17,821 bases of DNA from JBBRYK01 sp038237665 (GTDB taxonomy: Bacteria; Actinomycetota; Thermoleophilia; Gaiellales; Gaiellaceae), in NCBI GenBank assembly GCA_038237665.1, contig JBBRYK010000056.1, positions 1-17,821 of the forward strand. Reading direction: 5' to 3'. The notes beneath the pieces are model-generated. The model was given only the letters and a program-made list of their open reading frames with translations, ran no database searches and was not told where the DNA came from. Below, one piece after another: positions 1-6,871 of the stretch; the first letter of the stretch is position 1; the number at the start of each line of letters is the position of its first letter. The translations under genes were made by a program, and so were the position numbers.

Positions 1-229
1 ACGTCGAGAAGGCCGCGTAGTAGAGCAGCGGCGGGAGAATCGCCACGAGGACGATGTCCGGAGGAAGCGTGAGGTGCGGCATGCCCGGCACGAACCCGAG
101 CGCGAGGCCGCCGAGCACAAGCAGAATCGGGTACGGGACGCAGAGCGTGGGGGCGAGCGCGACGAGGACCGCAACTGCCGCGAGCAGCGCGAAGAGCTGG
201 AGCTGTTCGTGGCCGCTGAAGCCCAGCAT
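1..229 (-). CDS. Na+/H+ antiporter (CPA1 family), N-terminal fragment
   Basis: This is the first 76 codons of a cation/proton antiporter that runs off the left edge of the window. The translation opens with a short polar segment and then a hydrophobic helix (about residues 11-30). A second hydrophobic stretch containing PYPILLVLGGLALGF follows, and then LPPDIVLVAILPPLLYYAAF. The LPPxxxLxxxLPPLLxxAAF pattern is characteristic of the first membrane segments of NhaP/CPA1 exchangers, which swap Na+ (or K+) for protons across the cytoplasmic membrane. The ATG at 229 is the only good start; an upstream in-frame TTG is possible but would add an unlikely charged leader. The gene is divergent from the DUF354 gene with 44 bases between the starts. 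The catalytic Asp region lies outside the window, so ion specificity cannot be judged. Confidence 0.82.
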   Translation of the reverse strand, partial: MLGFSGHEQLQLFALLAAVAVLVALAPTLCVPYPILLVLGGLALGFVPGMPHLTLPPDIVLVAILPPLLYYAAFST

Positions 230-235
230 GTCGTG

Positions 236-241
236 ACGATA
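236..241 (-). promoter_or_regulatory. Possible -10 element for the antiporter gene
   Basis: Read on the minus strand this is TATCGT, fitting TANNNT, ending 6 bases before the ATG at 229. A second candidate, TAGTTT (255-260, minus strand), would give a leader of about 20 bases and overlaps the opposing -10 of the DUF354 gene. No convincing -35 is visible for either, so the choice between them is uncertain. Confidence 0.35.
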
Positions 242-258
242 CGCGTCAGAACGCAAAC

Positions 259-264
259 TAGACT
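259..264 (+). promoter_or_regulatory. -10 element, leaderless promoter of the DUF354 gene
   Basis: TAGACT ends 9 bases before the GTG at 274, so transcription would begin at or within a base or two of the start codon. No Shine-Dalgarno sequence precedes the GTG, as expected for a leaderless transcript. No clear -35 hexamer is visible. Confidence 0.55.
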
Positions 265-273
265 CGGCGCGGC

Positions 274-1287
274 GTGAAGGTCTGGGTCGACATCACGAAC
301 TCGCCGCACGTGCTCGTGTTCCGGCCGCTGATCGAGCTCCTCCGAGCCGACGGGCACGAGGTCGAGATCACGGCGCGCGAGTACGCGCAGACGCTCCAGC
401 TCCTGAAGCTGCACGGGCTGGACGCCACCGTCATCGGCCGCCACGGCGGCCGCTCGCGGCTCGGCAAGGCGAGGACGATGGTCTCCCGGCTCGGCGCCCT
501 GAAGGATTGGGCCCGCGGCCGGTCGTTCGACCTCGCCGTCGCCCACGGCTCCCATGACCTGACCCTGACGGCGAGGCGGCTCGGGATCCCCAGCTCGACG
601 ACGTTCGACTACGAGTTCGCCTGGCTCCAGCACCAGCTGGGCTGCCGCGCGGCGACCCGGGTGGTCGTCCCGCAGGCGATTCCACCGGAGCGCCTGGCCC
701 GCTACGGGACGCATCCGCCCAAGCTCCTCCAGTACACCGGCTTGAAGGAGGAGTACTACCTCGCCGACTTCGAGCCGGACCACTCGGTACTCGACAACTG
801 CGGAATCGACCGAGAGCGAACGCTCGCGATCGTCAGGACGCCGCCCGACGTCTCGCTCTATCACCGCCACTCCAACGACCTCTTCCCGCAGGTTCTCCAC
901 CGCCTGGGAGGAGACCCTGCCGTGCAGGCCGTCGTGCTACCCAGGACCGCAGAGCAGCGCGACTCGATTCGCCGGCTCGGGTTGCCCTCGCTGCTCGTCC
1001 CCGAGGAAGCCGTCGACGCGCAGAGCCTGATCGCGTTTGCCGATCTCGTCGTCTCGGCCGGCGGCACGATGAACCGCGAGGCGGTCGCACTCGGCGTGCC
1101 CGTCTACACCACGTTTCGCGGCAGGCGCGGCGCGGTCGACGACGCGCTGGCCAGAGAGGGGCGACTTCGGCCGCTGGCCGACCCGGCAAAGCTCGAGGTC
1201 GTGAAACGCGCGAGCGGCGATCTGCGGCGCGTCCGCCGCGACCCGGCCGACCTGCTCGCGCTGCTCTTGACCGCGCTCGAAGGCTAG
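274..1287 (+). CDS. DUF354 family protein (GT-B-like fold), function unknown
   Basis: This 337-residue protein begins MKVWVDITNSPHVLVFRPLI, the hallmark N-terminus of the DUF354 family (I/VDITNSPHV...). Members are about 330-350 residues, so it is full length. A second conserved block, SAGGTMNREAVALGVPVYTT (about residues 261-280), resembles the nucleotide-sugar binding loop of GT-B enzymes such as MurG and UDP-GlcNAc 2-epimerase. I take this as a fold-level resemblance, not proof of a glycosyltransferase. There is no signal peptide or membrane segment, so it is probably cytoplasmic. The GTG at 274 gives the family's usual N-terminus directly. Sugar-nucleotide genes 2 kb away (3.2-6.2 kb) are compatible with a glycan role but are not in the same operon. 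Its stop codon overlaps that of the helicase gene. Confidence 0.85.
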   Translation: MKVWVDITNSPHVLVFRPLIELLRADGHEVEITAREYAQTLQLLKLHGLDATVIGRHGGRSRLGKARTMVSRLGALKDWARGRSFDLAVAHGSHDLTLTARRLGIPSSTTFDYEFAWLQHQLGCRAATRVVVPQAIPPERLARYGTHPPKLLQYTGLKEEYYLADFEPDHSVLDNCGIDRERTLAIVRTPPDVSLYHRHSNDLFPQVLHRLGGDPAVQAVVLPRTAEQRDSIRRLGLPSLLVPEEAVDAQSLIAFADLVVSAGGTMNREAVALGVPVYTTFRGRRGAVDDALAREGRLRPLADPAKLEVVKRASGDLRRVRRDPADLLALLLTALEG

Positions 1288-3146
1288 GCCGCGGCCAGCG
1301 CCGCCAGGACGTCGCTGCCGTACCGCTCGAGCTTGGTTGGACCGACACCCGGGATGGTGGCCAACTCTGCCAGGCTGCCGGGCGAGCGCTTGACGATCTC
1401 CGCGAGCGTCGAGTTGTGGAAGACGACGTACGCGGGCAGGTCGTCTGCAAGCGCGCGCTCGAGCCGCCACCGTTTCAGCGCCGAATAGCGCGGATCGTCA
1501 GGCTCCGCACGCGCGCCCGACGCACGCGGCACGGCCAGACCGAGCTCGACGAGGAACGGGCTCGGCTTCCCGACCCACGACAGCGTCAGGTGACGCTTCG
1601 CGCGCGTGATCCCCACGTAGAGGAGGCGCCGCTCCTCCGCGATCTGGTGCGCCGCCTTGGCCTGGCGGACCGGGAGCTCCCTCTCCTCCACCTTCGGCAT
1701 GAACACCGCCTCGAACTCGAGGCCCTTGGCCCGGTGCAGGGTGAGCAGGTTGACGCCACTGTCCTCCTCGCCGTCGCCGAACCGCCGCTCGAGCTCGGCG
1801 AGGAAACCGGCCACCGTCAGCTCGCCGTCGTCGAGGGCGGTCGCGAGCTCCACGAGGCGCTGAAGGTCGTACTGGCGCGTGGTCTCGTATTCTCCGAGCC
1901 CTTCCGGGACCTTGGGCAGAAGCCCTTCTGCGTCCGCGGCCGCCTTGACCGTGGGGGCGGCCCGAGCGGACGCCGAGTCCCGCAGGACGGCCCGAAGGCG
2001 CCGCGCGGCAGGTCGCTTCAGAAACGCTCCGCCCCGGACGCGATACGGAATACCCGCGCTGCGCAGGGCCTGCTCCCAGTCGGCCGAACGGCTGTTCAGC
2101 CGGAAGAGGATGGCCATCTCCTCGTACGGAACACCTTCCTGCGCGAGGGCGGCCAGCCGGCCGACCACATGCTGTTCCTGCGCTTCCGCCGTAGAGAACG
2201 CGACGGCCTGCGGCTCGGGGCCGGCGAGGAGCACGGCCCGCAGCTGCTTCTCGACACCGCCCAGCCTCGGTGTGAGGCGGTTGGCCAGCGACAGAACCTG
2301 AGGCGTCGAGCGGTAGTTCGTCTCCAGCCGGACGACGACCGCCTCCGGGAACCTCGTCGGCAGATCGAGGAGATGGCGCGGCGTCGCACCGGTGAAGCCG
2401 TAGATCGCCTGGTGGTCGTCGCCGACCACGCAGAGCTCGTCGCTCCCCCCGAGCCAGCGCTGGAGCAGCAGCCACTGGAGCAGGTTGACGTCCTGGAACT
2501 CATCGACCGTCACCGCCCGGCACCGGTCGCGGAAGAGCACCCCCGCCTGCGGGTCATCGTCGAACATCCGCACCGCGAGCTCGAGGAGGTCCTCGAAGTC
2601 GACGAGGCGGCGGTCGGCCTTGCGCTGCTCGTAGCGCCGGTACACGTCGACCATGAGGTCGGGTGGAAGAGGCGGGTTGCGATCCTCGACCGCCCCTCGG
2701 TAGCCCTCGGGGTCGAGCCGCCGGTTCTTCGCCCACTCGATCTCCGCGGCGAGATCGGCAGCAGGCCGGAAGCGATACGGCTTGGGCAGCGAGTTGGCGA
2801 TGTGGCGAAGCATCAACACCTTCGATGGCAGGACCCCGCCCGGCGCGTGCCCGAAGTCGTGCAGCTGCTTCAGCGCGGCGGCGTGGAAGGTCCGCGCCCG
2901 GACGCCGCCGACGCCGAGCACCTCGAGTCGCGCCCGCATCTCGCCGGCCGCCTTGTCGGTAAAGGTGACCGCGAGCAGCGCTTCCGCGGGGAAGGCGCCG
3001 GAGGCGACCTGCCAGGCGATCCGCCGTGTGATCGTCGTCGTCTTGCCGGAGCCGGCGCCGGCGAGGATGACGACCGGCCCGCGGACGGCCTCGACCGCCC
3101 GAGCCTGCTCGGGGTTGAGCCTGGCGAAGATCGCGTCGCGTTGCAT
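1284..3146 (-). CDS. uvrD2: UvrD2-like ATP-dependent DNA helicase with HRDC domain
   Basis: This is a superfamily 1A 3'-5' DNA helicase of 620 residues. Walker A GAGSGKTT is at 30-37, Walker B VDEFQD at about 214-219, motif III GDDHQAIYGFTGA at 242-254 and motif IV TNYRS near 276. Motif V TLHRAKGLEFEAVF is at about 469-482 and motif VI RRLLYVGITRAKRHL at about 506-520. Residues about 553-620 form an HRDC domain, with the IPGVGPTKLERYG helix-hairpin-helix-like segment near the end. A UvrD core plus HRDC is the arrangement of actinobacterial UvrD2. The four-cysteine linker known from mycobacterial UvrD2 is absent: no cysteine lies between motif VI and HRDC. The ATG at 3146 is preferred over the upstream GTG at 3194 because a -10 hexamer sits just ahead of it and the added residues look non-native. 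It likely acts in DNA repair. Confidence 0.9.
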   Translation of the reverse strand: MQRDAIFARLNPEQARAVEAVRGPVVILAGAGSGKTTTITRRIAWQVASGAFPAEALLAVTFTDKAAGEMRARLEVLGVGGVRARTFHAAALKQLHDFGHAPGGVLPSKVLMLRHIANSLPKPYRFRPAADLAAEIEWAKNRRLDPEGYRGAVEDRNPPLPPDLMVDVYRRYEQRKADRRLVDFEDLLELAVRMFDDDPQAGVLFRDRCRAVTVDEFQDVNLLQWLLLQRWLGGSDELCVVGDDHQAIYGFTGATPRHLLDLPTRFPEAVVVRLETNYRSTPQVLSLANRLTPRLGGVEKQLRAVLLAGPEPQAVAFSTAEAQEQHVVGRLAALAQEGVPYEEMAILFRLNSRSADWEQALRSAGIPYRVRGGAFLKRPAARRLRAVLRDSASARAAPTVKAAADAEGLLPKVPEGLGEYETTRQYDLQRLVELATALDDGELTVAGFLAELERRFGDGEEDSGVNLLTLHRAKGLEFEAVFMPKVEERELPVRQAKAAHQIAEERRLLYVGITRAKRHLTLSWVGKPSPFLVELGLAVPRASGARAEPDDPRYSALKRWRLERALADDLPAYVVFHNSTLAEIVKRSPGSLAELATIPGVGPTKLERYGSDVLAALAAA

Positions 3147-3155
3147 GGGCCGGTC

Positions 3156-3161
3156 AATGTA
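3156..3161 (-). promoter_or_regulatory. -10 element, leaderless promoter of the helicase gene
   Basis: On the minus strand this reads TACATT and ends 9 bases before the ATG at 3146. There is no Shine-Dalgarno sequence in between. Its position inside the longer possible reading frame argues for the ATG start. The rest of the spacer (3162-3233) holds no hairpin-plus-T-tract that would act as a terminator for the upstream dehydratase gene. Confidence 0.5.
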
Positions 3162-3233
3162 GAGAGAGGACCCGACGACGGCGCCCGAAATCACCCACCA
3201 AAGCCGTACGACTTCGTGCCGAGAGTGGAACTT

Positions 3234-5111
3234 CTAATGGAGCGTGTCTTCGAGGACCGCTGAGTCCACGCGCTTCGGCGCCCGCATGATCGCGGCGAGC
3301 CGGGTCACGAGCTCAAGCGTGTCGCCGTCCTCGACGAGCCGCTCCAGGTCGCCGAGCTCGTCCTCGAGCCACGCGCCGTCGATCGAAGGCCGTGACGCCC
3401 GCTTGATCTTGTCGTGCGTTGTGTCCGTCACGACCTCGCCCTTGCCCCAGAGCTCCTCGTGCAGCTTCTCGCCGGGCCGTGCGCCGACGAAATCGATCGC
3501 GATCTCCTTGTCGGGCTCCTTGCCGGAGAGGCGGATCATGCTCCTCGCCAGCTCGAGAATCGAGATCGGCTCGCCCATGTCGAGGACGAAGATCTCCCCG
3601 CGCCCACCGATCGAGCCCGCCTGCACGACGAGGGCGACCGCCTCGGGAATCGTCATGAAGAAGCGGGTCATCTCCGGGTGGGTCACGGTGACGGGGCCGC
3701 CACGCTCGATCTGCCGCCGGAAGATGGGAACGACGCTCCCTGCCGAGTTCAAAACGTTGCCGAACCGGACGGCGACGAAGCGGGTGGGGACGTCGTCGCG
3801 CACCCCGTACGACTCGACGATCCACTCGCAGATCGCCTTGCACTGACCGTAGACCGCGCGCGGGTTGAGCGCCTTGTCGGTGGAGATGAGCACGAAGCGG
3901 GCGGCTCCGAACTCGACTGCCGTGTCTGCGACGATCTTCGTGCCGAGCACGTTGTTGCGCACCGACTCGACCGGGTTCGCCTCCATCATCGGCACGTGCT
4001 TGTAGGCCGCCGCGTGGAAGACCACGCTCGGGCGGTACTTGTCGAATACCTGCCGCATCTTCGTCCTGTTCTGGACGTCGCCGAGCACGGGAAACGCGCG
4101 GGTGTAGCCTCGCTCGTCGACCAGCTCGCGCTCGATCGCAAAGAGCGCTGGCTCGCTGTTGTCGACCAGAATCACGCGACCCGCTCCCACACGGGCAATC
4201 TGGCGGCAGAGCTCCATGCCGATCGAGCCGCCCGCGCCCGTGACGAGGACCGTCTCGTCGCGGAGATACGCCGCGATCGCGTCGAGATCCACCTCCACGG
4301 GCTCTCGCCCGAGAACGTCCTCGACCTCGACGGGCCGCAGGTGCGGCGCGAGCGGATCGTCGTCCTCCGAGAAGATCTCGTAGAGCGCCGGCAGCGTCTT
4401 CACCGGAACCCGGTTGGCCCGTGCGATCTCGACGACCTTCTGCCGCGCCACGCCGCCGGCGGAGGGCATCGCGATCAGGATCTCGTCGGGCTTGTTGTCG
4501 CGGATCACGTGCGGCAGGTCGTCCGTCGTTCCGAGCACCCGCACCCCGTGCATGCGCAGGTTCTTCTTGCGCGGATCGTCGTCGACGAGGCCGATCGGCG
4601 TGTACCCGAGGGCCCGGTTCCGGAGTAGCTCGCGGATGATCGAGTCGCCTGCGTCGCCGGCCCCGACGACGATCACCTCCTTCCCGCGCGCGACGAGACC
4701 GCCGGAAGGCCGCTCGATCAGCGTGCGCGCGAGCAACCGAGTACCCGCGATGAACGCAAGCGTCAGGAGCAGGTCGAGCACCGCGACCGACCGGGGCAGC
4801 CGGAGGTCGTGCACGGGTGAGGCGAAATAGACGGTGACGTCCGCGATCAGGCAGCCGACGGCGACGCCGCGCGCCGCGCCCCACATGTCCCGCGTCGACA
4901 CGTAGCGCCACCAGCGGTTGTAGAAGCCGAAGAGGATGAAGACGACGAGCTTGATCGCGAGGACGATCAGGATCGTGCGCTTGAAGAGCGTGTCGTAGAA
5001 GGGCGGCACGCCGTGGTCGAAGCGGAGCGTGAAGGCGAGCCACCAGGCCGTCGCCACGAGCGCGGCGTCGGCGGCGACCTGCCAGACGCGATGCCTGTTC
5101 ACCGGAATCAC
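3234..5111 (-). CDS. Membrane-bound nucleotide-sugar 4,6-dehydratase (CapD/FlaA1/PglF-like)
   Basis: This 625-residue protein has the long CapD layout: about four N-terminal hydrophobic segments (residues 8-125) with the RWWRY loop, then two Rossmann modules. The first has VVGAGDAGDSIIRELL (from 148). The second, catalytic SDR module has VTGAGGSIGMELCRQI (from 290), HAAAYKHVPMMEANP (from 366) and STDKALNP (from 410), with Y421 and K425 in a YxxxK arrangement. The family converts UDP-GlcNAc-type sugars to 4-keto-6-deoxy sugars at the inner membrane face, for capsule, O-antigen or protein glycans. The GTG at 5111 overlaps the TGA of the aminotransferase gene (GTGA, 5108-5111), implying translational coupling. 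A longer frame to 5186 would overlap that gene and adds an Arg/Gly-rich stretch, so I rejected it. The active-site Tyr is discussed in the findings. Confidence 0.9.
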   Translation of the reverse strand: MIPVNRHRVWQVAADAALVATAWWLAFTLRFDHGVPPFYDTLFKRTILIVLAIKLVVFILFGFYNRWWRYVSTRDMWGAARGVAVGCLIADVTVYFASPVHDLRLPRSVAVLDLLLTLAFIAGTRLLARTLIERPSGGLVARGKEVIVVGAGDAGDSIIRELLRNRALGYTPIGLVDDDPRKKNLRMHGVRVLGTTDDLPHVIRDNKPDEILIAMPSAGGVARQKVVEIARANRVPVKTLPALYEIFSEDDDPLAPHLRPVEVEDVLGREPVEVDLDAIAAYLRDETVLVTGAGGSIGMELCRQIARVGAGRVILVDNSEPALFAIERELVDERGYTRAFPVLGDVQNRTKMRQVFDKYRPSVVFHAAAYKHVPMMEANPVESVRNNVLGTKIVADTAVEFGAARFVLISTDKALNPRAVYGQCKAICEWIVESYGVRDDVPTRFVAVRFGNVLNSAGSVVPIFRRQIERGGPVTVTHPEMTRFFMTIPEAVALVVQAGSIGGRGEIFVLDMGEPISILELARSMIRLSGKEPDKEIAIDFVGARPGEKLHEELWGKGEVVTDTTHDKIKRASRPSIDGAWLEDELGDLERLVEDGDTLELVTRLAAIMRAPKRVDSAVLEDTLH

Positions 5112-6193
5112 GCCACACCCACCCTGGCCGCGTCCCGCACGACGGACACGATCGTCTCCTGGACGTCCTCGCCGATCCCGGCCCACATCGGCAGCGCGAG
5201 GTTCTCACGGCTCGCGCGCTCCGTCTCGGGCAGCGAGCCCTTCGAGTAGCCGAGATACCTGAAGGCCGGCTGGAGGTGCATGGGCGTCACGTAGTAGGAC
5301 CCGTGGGAGATCCCGGCCGCGGCGAGGCCGGCGGCGAGCCGCTCGCGTTCGGCCGAGCGCACGACGTAGAGGTGGTAGACGTGGCCGCCGTCGTCCGCGG
5401 GCAGCTCGGCGAACTCGCCGAGGCCGAGCTCGGCGTACCGTGCCGCAGCCTCACGTCGTTCGCGGTTCCACCCGTCCAGAAACGGGAGGAAGAGCCGCAG
5501 CGCCGCAGCCTGGAGCTCGTCGAGCCGCGAGTTGTACCCGACCGCCTCGAAGTCGATCTTGTCCCGTGAGCCGTGGAAGCGCAGGAGCCGCACCCGCTCG
5601 CCCAGCTCCTCGTCGGTCACCCCGACGAGCCCACCGTCGCCGAGCCCGCCCAGGTTCTTCGTCGGGTAGAAGCTGAACGTCGAGGCGACCCCCGTGCGGG
5701 CGACCCCCGGAGCCCCGAAGGCCTGGGCGGCGTCCTCGATCAGCGGCGGGCCGAGCGAGGCGAGGGCCTCGAGCCGTGCCGGCAGTCCGAACAGGTGGAC
5801 GGGCATGATCGCCTTCGTACGCGGGGTGATCCGGTCGGCCACGTCGGCCGGGTCGAGGTTGAACGTGGCCGGCTCGATCTCCGCGAAGACCGGCGTGGCT
5901 CCGCGCCGCGCAATCGCCTCGGCGGTCGCGTAGAAGGTGAAAGACGGGCAGATCACCTCGTCGCCGGGCCCGATCCCGAGCGCGTCGAGAACGATCACGA
6001 GCGCGTCCGTCCCGTTGGCGACCCCGACGGTTTGCGGAACGCCCAGATACTCGGCGGATTCCTCCTCGAAGGCCTTGACGTTCGGGCCGAGGATGAACGC
6101 GCCGCCTTCGAGCACCTCCGCAAAACGTGCCCGGATGTCGGGCAGCAGGGGGCCGTACTGGGCGGCCGGGTTAAAGAGTGGGATCCTGGCCAC
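5108..6193 (-). CDS. DegT/DnrJ/EryC1/StrS family sugar aminotransferase
   Basis: This 361-residue PLP enzyme transfers an amino group to a keto-sugar nucleotide. FNPAAQYG is at the N-terminus, GPNVKAFEEE near 36 and VANGTDAL near 58. PSFTFYATAEAI follows near 83, IEDAAQ is at 152-157 (D154 to the PLP pyridine nitrogen) and SFYPTKNLGGLGDGG at 174-188 (K179 is the Schiff-base lysine). YNSRLDELQAA and the C-terminal YYVTPMHLQPAFRYLGY block are also present. Length and motif order are normal for the family. It is coupled by GTGA to the dehydratase gene, so the two probably act in sequence on one sugar, making an amino-dideoxy sugar. The SFYPxKNLGxxGDGG form is more like C3- than C4-aminotransferases (see findings). 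The GTG start overlaps the DedA gene by 23 bases and is preceded by a -10 hexamer. Confidence 0.9.
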   Translation of the reverse strand: MARIPLFNPAAQYGPLLPDIRARFAEVLEGGAFILGPNVKAFEEESAEYLGVPQTVGVANGTDALVIVLDALGIGPGDEVICPSFTFYATAEAIARRGATPVFAEIEPATFNLDPADVADRITPRTKAIMPVHLFGLPARLEALASLGPPLIEDAAQAFGAPGVARTGVASTFSFYPTKNLGGLGDGGLVGVTDEELGERVRLLRFHGSRDKIDFEAVGYNSRLDELQAAALRLFLPFLDGWNRERREAAARYAELGLGEFAELPADDGGHVYHLYVVRSAERERLAAGLAAAGISHGSYYVTPMHLQPAFRYLGYSKGSLPETERASRENLALPMWAGIGEDVQETIVSVVRDAARVGVA

Positions 6194-6857
6194 TACCCGT
6201 CAGTTTAGGTTGGGACGGCCGCCGTCGCTTCCACAGCCAGATCGCGAGGCCGACCGCGAGGAGGACGACAACGGCGATCTCGACGTAGCCGAAATCGTGG
6301 TGGAACGTGCGGTAGCTCGTGCCGACGCCCCAACCCACGCCGGCGAGCGCGAAGCACCAGATCGCGCTCCCGAGCGCCGTCAGCAGCGTGTACAGATCGA
6401 GCCGCATCCGGGCCACCCCGGCGGGGATCGAGACGAACGAGCGGATCACCGGAGTGAGCCGTCCGAGAAAGACCGCCCAGTCCCCGCGGCGCGCGAACCA
6501 GGCCTCGGCGCGGTCGAGCTTCTCCGGCGTCAGGTGGAACACCCGACCATGGCGCTCGAGAAAGGGCCGGCCCGCGTAGGCGCCGATTCCCCAGCCGAGC
6601 AGCGAGCCGACGACGTAGCCGATCGTTCCCGCCAGCGAGACGGTGAAGAAGATCCAGAAGGGCGAGGTCACGTGGGCGCCGAGCAGATCGACGCCGTGCG
6701 TCGAGAACGCGCCCGCTGCGAGCGCTCCCGCCGAGACCATGACGAGCTCGCTGGCGGCCGGAAAGACGGCATCTACGAGCATGAGCAGGAAGACGGCGTA
6801 GACGCCGTGGTGGCCCACGAACGACGTGACCGACGACGTCAGCGATGCGACGGGCAC
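6171..6857 (-). CDS. DedA family (SNARE-associated/VTT domain) membrane protein
   Basis: This 228-residue integral membrane protein has hydrophobic segments near residues 18-50, 66-92, 126-148, 155-178 and 191-209. It has the DedA signatures: an acidic residue in the first re-entrant region (ASELVM, E37), GSLLGWGIGAYAG (from 84) and FLGRLTPVIRSFVSIPAGVARM (from 130) with R133 and R139. DedA proteins are proposed flippases for undecaprenyl phosphate or phospholipids and support envelope integrity and proton motive force; which lipid this one moves cannot be told. The start chosen is GTG 6857, 11 bases after the stop of the glycosidase gene and 8 bases after a TAGACT hexamer. Longer in-frame starts would run deep into the glycosidase coding region. 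Genes around it also concern the cell envelope. Confidence 0.88.
   Translation of the reverse strand: MPVASLTSSVTSFVGHHGVYAVFLLMLVDAVFPAASELVMVSAGALAAGAFSTHGVDLLGAHVTSPFWIFFTVSLAGTIGYVVGSLLGWGIGAYAGRPFLERHGRVFHLTPEKLDRAEAWFARRGDWAVFLGRLTPVIRSFVSIPAGVARMRLDLYTLLTALGSAIWCFALAGVGWGVGTSYRTFHHDFGYVEIAVVVLLAVGLAIWLWKRRRPSQPKLTGSGQDPTL
6202..6207 (-). promoter_or_regulatory. -10 element inside the DedA gene, for the aminotransferase
   Basis: The minus strand reads TAAACT, the most TATAAT-like hexamer of the set found here, ending 8 bases before the GTG at 6193. It lies within the last codons of the DedA gene, so the aminotransferase-dehydratase pair may have its own leaderless promoter in addition to read-through. 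No consensus -35 is visible. Confidence 0.5.
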
Positions 6858-6865
6858 CGTCGGCG

Positions 6866-6871
6866 AGTCTA
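6866..6871 (-). promoter_or_regulatory. -10 element overlapping a stop codon, for the DedA gene
   Basis: The minus strand reads TAGACT, whose TAG is also the stop codon of the phosphodiester glycosidase gene. It ends 8 bases before the DedA GTG at 6857. The TAGACTCG octamer is identical to the one before the DUF354 gene (259-266), which strengthens the call. Confidence 0.5.

Noticed and set aside
1416..3263. 615-codon open frame on the plus strand across the helicase gene
   Set aside because: It is antisense to a helicase with all SF1 motifs, and its translation is Arg/Leu/Glu-rich with no motif. It is a by-product of high GC third positions.
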